Assembly: GCA_020216625.1 (NCBI GenBank)
Contig: JAIUYB010000045.1
Span: 1 to 10,173, forward strand
Direction of reading: 5' to 3'
Length of the DNA stretch: 10,173 nucleotides
Source of the DNA: Desulfarculus sp.
GTDB taxonomy: Bacteria; Desulfobacterota; Desulfarculia; Desulfarculales; Desulfarculaceae
How positions within the stretch are numbered: position 1 is the first letter of the stretch; every line of letters begins with the position of its first letter. The notes beneath the pieces are model-generated. The model saw only the letters and a program-made list of their open reading frames with translations. It was not told the origin of the DNA and did no database searches. Position numbers and translations under genes: made by a program. Positions 5,900-10,173 of this stretch are shown in pieces.

Positions 5900-7690
5900 G
5901 TGCGGGCGCAAAATTTCATTCCCGAGCTTCTGCGGCACAACTTCGCGGTGCTCTCCAGTGTGGCCCCGGAAGTGGCCAGTTGGCTGCAAGGCGACGCCGA
6001 GAACGGGCGGTCGCACCCACCGGACGCGCTAGGCCTGGCTCCATCCCCTCTCCGAGACCCCAATCCCCTTCTGGAAGGCGAGATCACCCCCGACGGCATC
6101 ACCCTGGTGGTGGGCGGCGGGGCCCTGGACGAGGTGGTGGAGTTTTTGGGGCGCATGCCCGACGGCCACCAAGTCTTCGTGCTCCAGCCCCGGGCCCAGC
6201 TTTTGGCCCACGGTCTGGGCCGCCACGACCTGGGCCCCCATCTGGCCGGCGGCGACCTGGTGCTCCTGGCCCCGGCCGAGGCGGCCATGGAGGCGGCCCT
6301 GGCCCGCCATCCCCAACTGGTCCTGGCCGAAAGGCTGCGGGTGATCCACCTGGGCGGCCCGGATTTCGGACCGGCCGAGGAGGCGGCCCGGGCGCGGCTC
6401 TTTCGGGTGTTGGGCCAAGCCCTGCTGGCCCGGGACTGGGCCCTGGCCTGGGAGGGCCCCAGCGGGGCAAACTTGATCCGCAACCTCTGCCACCTGGCCT
6501 TCATGGGCCAGGCGGCGGGTCTGGTGGGCGCGGCCCAGGGGCGCACGGCGGTGATCCTGGAGGCTGGCCCCAGCCTGGCCCCGGCCCTGGAGGGGTTGGC
6601 CGGCCTTCTTCAGGGCGTGCCGGTGCTGGCCAGCGAGGCCGCCTTGCCGGAGGTGCTGGCGGCCGGCATCCTGCCCACCGCCGCGGCCATCACCAGCCCG
6701 GCCGCCGGCGCCCTCCCCGGTTGGAGCCACCCCGACCTGGGCCGGCTGCCCCTGATCGCCGAGGAGACCGCCCACGCCAGCACCCTGAAGGGCCACCCCG
6801 GTCCGCGCTTGATCTGCCTGGGCCCCCGCCTGAGCCTGCCCGGACTCTGGGAGCCCTTCACCGACCATCTAAGCCCCCAGCACCACACCCTGGGCCGCAT
6901 GGCCGAGTTCGCGGCCCTGTTGGGCTGCCGGGGCGTGGTTCTGGCCGGGGCCGACCTCACCGACCCCCAGGGTGGGCTCCTCTTGCCGGGCATGGACGGC
7001 GATCCTGTGGTCACCCGCCTGAGCCAGGCCGCGGCGGCCAACGCCCTGGGCCGGGTCCTGGCTCGTACCAACCTGCGCGCCCGCACCCTCAGCCCCCGGG
7101 GCCTGGGCCTGCCCGGTTGCCGCCAGTCCAGCCCCGCCGAGGCCGCCGACCTGCTTTCCGGCCCGGGCCAACCCTTGCGCCTGATGGCCCTGGACCAGGA
7201 GCGCTGGCTGGAGTCCGGCCAGTTGTTCCAGGTGGCCCGGGGCCTGCGCCTGGCCGCCAACGGGGCCACCCGGCTCTGGCAGCGGGCCGCCGCCCCGCTA
7301 TCTGATTTCCCCTGCCAGGAAAAAAACCTCAACCCGCCCTTGGTCCACAGCGCCGATCAGCTTTTCGTGGCCCTGGCCGAGCAGGCCGCGGCCGAGCCGC
7401 TCCTGAGCGCCTTTTTGGGCGGCTGCCTGGTGCGGGCCTTCCGCCGCCGCCATCGCCTGGTCTGCTCCGGCGGGGAGGGCGGGGTGGGCCTGGAGGCCGC
7501 CTGCCAGGAGATCGAGCGATGTCTGCGCGACATGGAGTCCCGCGCCGGCGAGTTGTCGGTGGCCCTGGTGCAGATGGCCGAGGAGTTCGAGGAGCTGGCC
7601 CGCGCCCGCCAAAACCGCGACCTGGGGTTCTTGGAAGACTACGCCAGACAAACCGGCCATATCCACTGCCCGCTTCCCACCGCGCCATAG
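5900..7690 (+). CDS. Maf/DUF115 (MptE-like) family protein, motility-accessory-factor type
   Basis: 596 residues from GTG 5900, with GAGG nine bases upstream and an in-frame stop at 5855. The N-terminal region (about 5-165) shows the usual Maf start, a short helix before ITLVVGGGALDEVVEFL (67-83, the place of the family's Gly-rich loop) and QVFVLQPRAQLL. The DUF115 core follows: GRTAVILEAGPSLAPALEGL (214-233) with the GPSL signature at 223-226, VPVLASEAALPEVLAAGILP (240-259), and later MAEFAALLGCRGVVLAGADL (334-352). Maf proteins transfer nonulosonic acids (pseudaminic or legionaminic acid) to flagellin in several bacteria; the related MptE is a pterin pyrophosphokinase. The acidic residue that normally follows the 'GI-x-PD' segment is replaced here (ITSPAA, 264-269), and no flagellin or sugar-synthesis gene is nearby, so substrate and even activity are open. 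The C-terminal 130 residues are helical. The sequence is extremely GC-rich. Confidence 0.7.
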   Translation: MRAQNFIPELLRHNFAVLSSVAPEVASWLQGDAENGRSHPPDALGLAPSPLRDPNPLLEGEITPDGITLVVGGGALDEVVEFLGRMPDGHQVFVLQPRAQLLAHGLGRHDLGPHLAGGDLVLLAPAEAAMEAALARHPQLVLAERLRVIHLGGPDFGPAEEAARARLFRVLGQALLARDWALAWEGPSGANLIRNLCHLAFMGQAAGLVGAAQGRTAVILEAGPSLAPALEGLAGLLQGVPVLASEAALPEVLAAGILPTAAAITSPAAGALPGWSHPDLGRLPLIAEETAHASTLKGHPGPRLICLGPRLSLPGLWEPFTDHLSPQHHTLGRMAEFAALLGCRGVVLAGADLTDPQGGLLLPGMDGDPVVTRLSQAAAANALGRVLARTNLRARTLSPRGLGLPGCRQSSPAEAADLLSGPGQPLRLMALDQERWLESGQLFQVARGLRLAANGATRLWQRAAAPLSDFPCQEKNLNPPLVHSADQLFVALAEQAAAEPLLSAFLGGCLVRAFRRRHRLVCSGGEGGVGLEAACQEIERCLRDMESRAGELSVALVQMAEEFEELARARQNRDLGFLEDYARQTGHIHCPLPTAP

Positions 7691-7806
7691 CCAAACCCCT
7701 ACCTCATCCCCCCCGCCGCGCCAGAGTTTTGTGGCCCCGGCCCAGGTCGGAGTGCTATTGTGAAATGGCCCAACCGGGCGCGCCGGGCCGGGCCTGCCAT
7801 CGGTCC

Positions 7807-7818
7807 GGGGGGGAGGGG
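7807..7818 (+). promoter_or_regulatory. ribosome binding site fixing the GTG start at 7823
   Basis: GGGGGGGAGGGG, with a GGAGG core six bases before the GTG. The frame is open upstream to an earlier candidate at 7760, but that has no comparable site and would add a basic, Gly-rich stretch before the first membrane helix. The rest of the 132-bp gap after the Maf-like gene shows no clear terminator or promoter; TGCTATTGT at 7753-7761 resembles an extended -10 but lacks a -35. Confidence 0.55.
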
Positions 7819-7822
7819 CTCC

Positions 7823-8056
7823 GTGCGCATCAACCGCGAGTTGTTCGGACGACCGGGCCTGCAATGGTTGGCCTTCGGCCTGGGCCTGGCCCTGTTCATG
7901 TGGCCCTATCTCAGCGACAGGGACTGGCCGTCCGAGTTCGCCTACGCCTATTTCTTCAGTTGCTGGGCTGCCTTGGTGTTGTTCCTGGCGTGGTCGGCCC
8001 GGGCCCGGGCCAGCGCCCCCCGCCGCGACCGCCCGGAAAAGGGAAGCCGGGCCTGA
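7823..8056 (+). CDS. small two-helix membrane protein preceding the symporter-kinase
   Basis: 77 residues from a GTG start with a strong Shine-Dalgarno. Two hydrophobic helices (about 12-30, GLQWLAFGLGLALFMWPYL, and 39-58, FAYAYFFSCWAALVLFLAW) are joined by a short acidic loop and followed by a basic tail (RARASAPRRDRPEKGSRA), which should be cytoplasmic. The stop codon overlaps the next gene's ATG by one base (TGATG), so translation is probably coupled. Its size, topology and overlap resemble cbrX, the small gene before cbrA in Pseudomonas, and the small subunits (DUF485/DUF4212 type) before other sodium:solute symporters; I see no sequence signature that proves homology to either. A role as partner or expression coupler of the kinase is inferred from context. 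Confidence 0.75.
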   Translation: MRINRELFGRPGLQWLAFGLGLALFMWPYLSDRDWPSEFAYAYFFSCWAALVLFLAWSARARASAPRRDRPEKGSRA

Positions 8057-10173
8057 TGTTCAACCCGGTTTCGGTCATCGCCGTCTTTTGCCTGTACATG
8101 GGCCTGTTGTTCATGCTGGCTCTGTGGGCCGAGCGCCAGGGCGCCCAGGGCAAGAGCCGGGTGGACAACCCCCTGGTCTATTCGCTCTCCCTGGCGGTCT
8201 ACTGCACCACCTGGACCTACTACGGCTCGGTGGGCCTGGCCGCCACCAGCGGCCTGCTGTTCATCACCGTATACCTGGGCCCCAGCCTGGTGGCCGTCTT
8301 CTGGTGGACGCTCCTGCGCAAGCTGGTGCGCCTCAAAACCGCCCACCACATCACCTCCATCGCCGACTTCATCAGCGTGCGCTACGAAAAGTCCGAGGGT
8401 CTGGCCGCCCTGGCCACCCTGATCGCCCTGGTGGGCAACATGCCCTACGTGGCCCTGCAATTAAAGGCCATCTACTCCACCTTCGGGTTGATCACCAGCC
8501 AGGAGGGCGAGACCGCGGCCTGGGTGGGCTCCCACGTGGGGCCATTGATCGTGGCCCTGATGGTGATCTTCACCATCATCTTCGGGGTGCGCCGCCTGGA
8601 CCCCACCGAGCGCCACCAGGGCATGGTCATGGCGGTGGCCACCGAAAGCCTGATCAAGCTGGTCCTATTTCTGGCCGCCGGGGTCTTCGTGGTCTATTTC
8701 ATGTTTGACGGCTTGGGCGACATCTTCGGCCGCTACCAGGCCGCCCGGGCCCAGGGCGCGCCCCTGCCCGCGCCCCAGCGCGCCCCCTTAAGCCAGTGGA
8801 CCGCCTGGCTGTTGTTGTCCATGAACGCCATCCTGTTCCTGCCCCGCCAGTTCCACATCGCGGTGGTGGAGAACCAGAGCGAGAAGCATATCCGCCAGGC
8901 CATGTGGCTGCTGCCCCTGTACATGCTGCTCATCAACCTCTTCGTCCACCCCATCGCCCAGGCCGGCCTGCTCCTGGGCCTGCCAGTGGCCCAGGCCGAT
9001 TTGTTCGTGCTCAGCCTGCCGCTCAAGGAGGGCCAGACCTGGCTGGCGCTCTTGGTCTTCATCGGCGGCTTTTCCGCCGCCACCAGCATGATCCTCATCA
9101 GCTCCATGACCATGGCCACCATGATCACCAACGACCTGTTGCTGCCGCTGGTCAGCCGGGTCAAGCGCCTGGTCTTTCTGGAGCGCAGCCTGTTGGAGTG
9201 CCGCTGGGTGGCGGTGGCGGCCTACATCCTGCTGGGCTACTGGTTCGAGCAACGGGTGGGCGAGTCTCTGATGCTGGTGAACATCGGCATGATCGCCTTC
9301 GCCGCGGTGCTCCAGTTCGCCCCCGCCATCCTGGGCGGCATCTTCTGGGCCGGGGCCAACAAGGCCGGGGCCTATCTGGGGCTTTCGGCGGGCTTCGCGC
9401 TGTGGGGCTACACCTCTCTGCTGCCATCCTTCCTGCGCAGCGGCTGGTTCAACCCCGAGCTTTTGACCAAGGGGCCCTGGGGGGTGGCCTGGCTCCGGCC
9501 GGAGCAGCTTTTCGGGGTCACCGCCCTGGACCCGGTGACCCACACCGTCTTCTGGACCCTGATCGTCAACCTGGGGCTTTTCGTGCTGGGCTCGCTCTTG
9601 TTTCAGCCCGGGCAGGAGGGCCAGTCCCAGGCCGAGGAGTTCGTGGGCCGGCTCTTGAGCGAGGACATCTTCGAACGCTCCGGCCGGCGCGAGGCCTACA
9701 TCGACCTGGCGGACAAACGCCAGAAGCTGGTGGGGCTGTTGGCCCGCTTCTTCAGCCATCACAAGGCCAGCCAACTGGCCGACCGCTGCATCGAGGCGGT
9801 GGGGCTGGCCGGCAAGAGCCGCTTGACCATCGGGCAGTTGGCCGAGTTGTACGCCGAGGTGGAAAAGAGTCTGGCCGGCAGCGTGGGTTCGGCCGCGGCC
9901 CACAAGGCCCTGGCCGGGGCGGATCTGTTCGAGGCCCGGGAGGCCGAGGACCTCAAGGACCTCTACGCCGGCATCCTGGCCAACCTGCGGGCCCGGCCCC
10001 GCGACCTGATCCGCCGCATCGATTTCTACCAGGAGCGGGAGAGCCTGATCCGGGCCCACGCCGCCGAGCTGGAGGAGAAGATCCACGAGTTGCAGGACCA
10101 GATCCTGGCCCGACTGACCGCCGAGGCCCAGTTGCGCGAGAGCGAGGAGCGTTATCGCACCGCCATCGAGGCC
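8056..10173 (+). CDS. CbrA-like sodium:solute symporter/sensor histidine kinase, 5' part
   Basis: 706 codons, open to the right edge; catalytic kinase domains lie outside. Residues 1 to about 510 are a sodium:solute symporter (SSS) domain with some 13 membrane helices, of the CbrA subtype: LSLAVYCTTWTYYGSVGLAA, then YLGP, HHITSIADFISVRYEKSEGL and NMPYVALQLKAI are near-signature stretches. Residues about 520-640 (beginning AEEFVGRLLSEDIFERSGRR) are the soluble STAC domain that joins SSS transporters to two-component kinases. A coiled-coil linker (about 655-694) leads into ESEERYRTAIEA (from about 695), the usual beginning of a PAS domain, followed in this family by HisKA and HATPase. CbrA in Pseudomonas senses carbon/nitrogen state and transports histidine; the ligand here is unknown. 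Translation starts at ATG 8056, overlapping the preceding stop by one base. The response regulator is expected downstream of the window. Confidence 0.9.
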   Translation, partial: MFNPVSVIAVFCLYMGLLFMLALWAERQGAQGKSRVDNPLVYSLSLAVYCTTWTYYGSVGLAATSGLLFITVYLGPSLVAVFWWTLLRKLVRLKTAHHITSIADFISVRYEKSEGLAALATLIALVGNMPYVALQLKAIYSTFGLITSQEGETAAWVGSHVGPLIVALMVIFTIIFGVRRLDPTERHQGMVMAVATESLIKLVLFLAAGVFVVYFMFDGLGDIFGRYQAARAQGAPLPAPQRAPLSQWTAWLLLSMNAILFLPRQFHIAVVENQSEKHIRQAMWLLPLYMLLINLFVHPIAQAGLLLGLPVAQADLFVLSLPLKEGQTWLALLVFIGGFSAATSMILISSMTMATMITNDLLLPLVSRVKRLVFLERSLLECRWVAVAAYILLGYWFEQRVGESLMLVNIGMIAFAAVLQFAPAILGGIFWAGANKAGAYLGLSAGFALWGYTSLLPSFLRSGWFNPELLTKGPWGVAWLRPEQLFGVTALDPVTHTVFWTLIVNLGLFVLGSLLFQPGQEGQSQAEEFVGRLLSEDIFERSGRREAYIDLADKRQKLVGLLARFFSHHKASQLADRCIEAVGLAGKSRLTIGQLAELYAEVEKSLAGSVGSAAAHKALAGADLFEAREAEDLKDLYAGILANLRARPRDLIRRIDFYQERESLIRAHAAELEEKIHELQDQILARLTAEAQLRESEERYRTAIEA

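Noticed and set aside
5845..7305. Plus-strand 486-codon frame overlapping the Maf-like gene
   Set aside because: The translation is almost only Gly, Pro, Arg and Ala, typical of a shifted frame of a GC-rich gene, while the frame from 5900 shows the DUF115 motifs.
7753..7761. TGCTATTGT as extended -10 promoter for the small membrane protein and kinase
   Set aside because: The nearest -35-like TTGTGG is 21 bases away and no sigma54-type GG/GC pair fits; too weak to list.
8788..10086. Minus-strand 432-codon frame opposite the symporter-kinase
   Set aside because: Gln/Gly/His-rich shadow of a clear SSS-STAC coding frame; no motif or start context of its own.

Overview
The window looks like chromosome of a GC-rich, Gram-negative bacterium. 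Codon third positions are almost all G or C, and most of the window is clearly above 60% GC. The gene set (an HD-GYP response regulator with a GAF-like middle, a TIGR04211/YgiM-like SH3-membrane-anchor protein, a Maf/DUF115 protein, a CbrA-like symporter-kinase, and a 3-hydroxybutyryl-CoA dehydrogenase) would fit a high-GC member of the Desulfobacterota/deltaproteobacteria. That placement is inference from protein style and was not tested by any search. No rRNA, tRNA, CRISPR array, insertion sequence or replication origin was seen.

Left part (1-1630). The window opens inside the 3' end of a plus-strand gene whose last domain resembles a DM9 (DUF3421) repeat. Four bases after its stop begins a minus-strand, much more AT-rich block: a toxin-antitoxin pair read leftwards. 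A HigB/RelE-like toxin comes first and overlaps by 8 bp an antitoxin that fuses a Cro/C1-type HTH to an ImmA/IrrE-type zinc protease with an intact HEIGH motif. The block is preceded by an AT-rich promoter region with a perfect 7-bp inverted repeat. GC content rises again at about 1630, so the block looks like an acquired module.

Middle part, minus strand (1628-4569). This holds a small unknown gene, a strong terminator-like hairpin, an intact 3-hydroxybutyryl-CoA dehydrogenase gene, a nested GC-rich stem-loop, and a REC/GAF-like/HD-GYP response regulator predicted to degrade cyclic di-GMP. The 194-bp gap to the next gene is divergent. It carries a good sigma70-type promoter in each direction, and a 12-bp perfect palindrome sits on the -10/start region of the HD-GYP promoter.

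Right part, plus strand (4764-10173). A YgiM-like SH3b/coiled-coil/TM protein is followed 10 bp later by a small exported protein with a BamE-like sequence pattern, then by a 596-residue Maf/DUF115 protein. After a 132-bp gap come a 77-residue two-TM protein and, overlapping it by one base, a CbrA-like Na+/solute symporter fused to STAC and PAS regions, which runs off the window. The small-membrane-protein/kinase overlap resembles the cbrX-cbrA arrangement known from Pseudomonas. Overall the plus-strand half looks devoted to envelope proteins and nutrient sensing, and the minus-strand half to c-di-GMP signalling, acyl-CoA metabolism and an addiction module.
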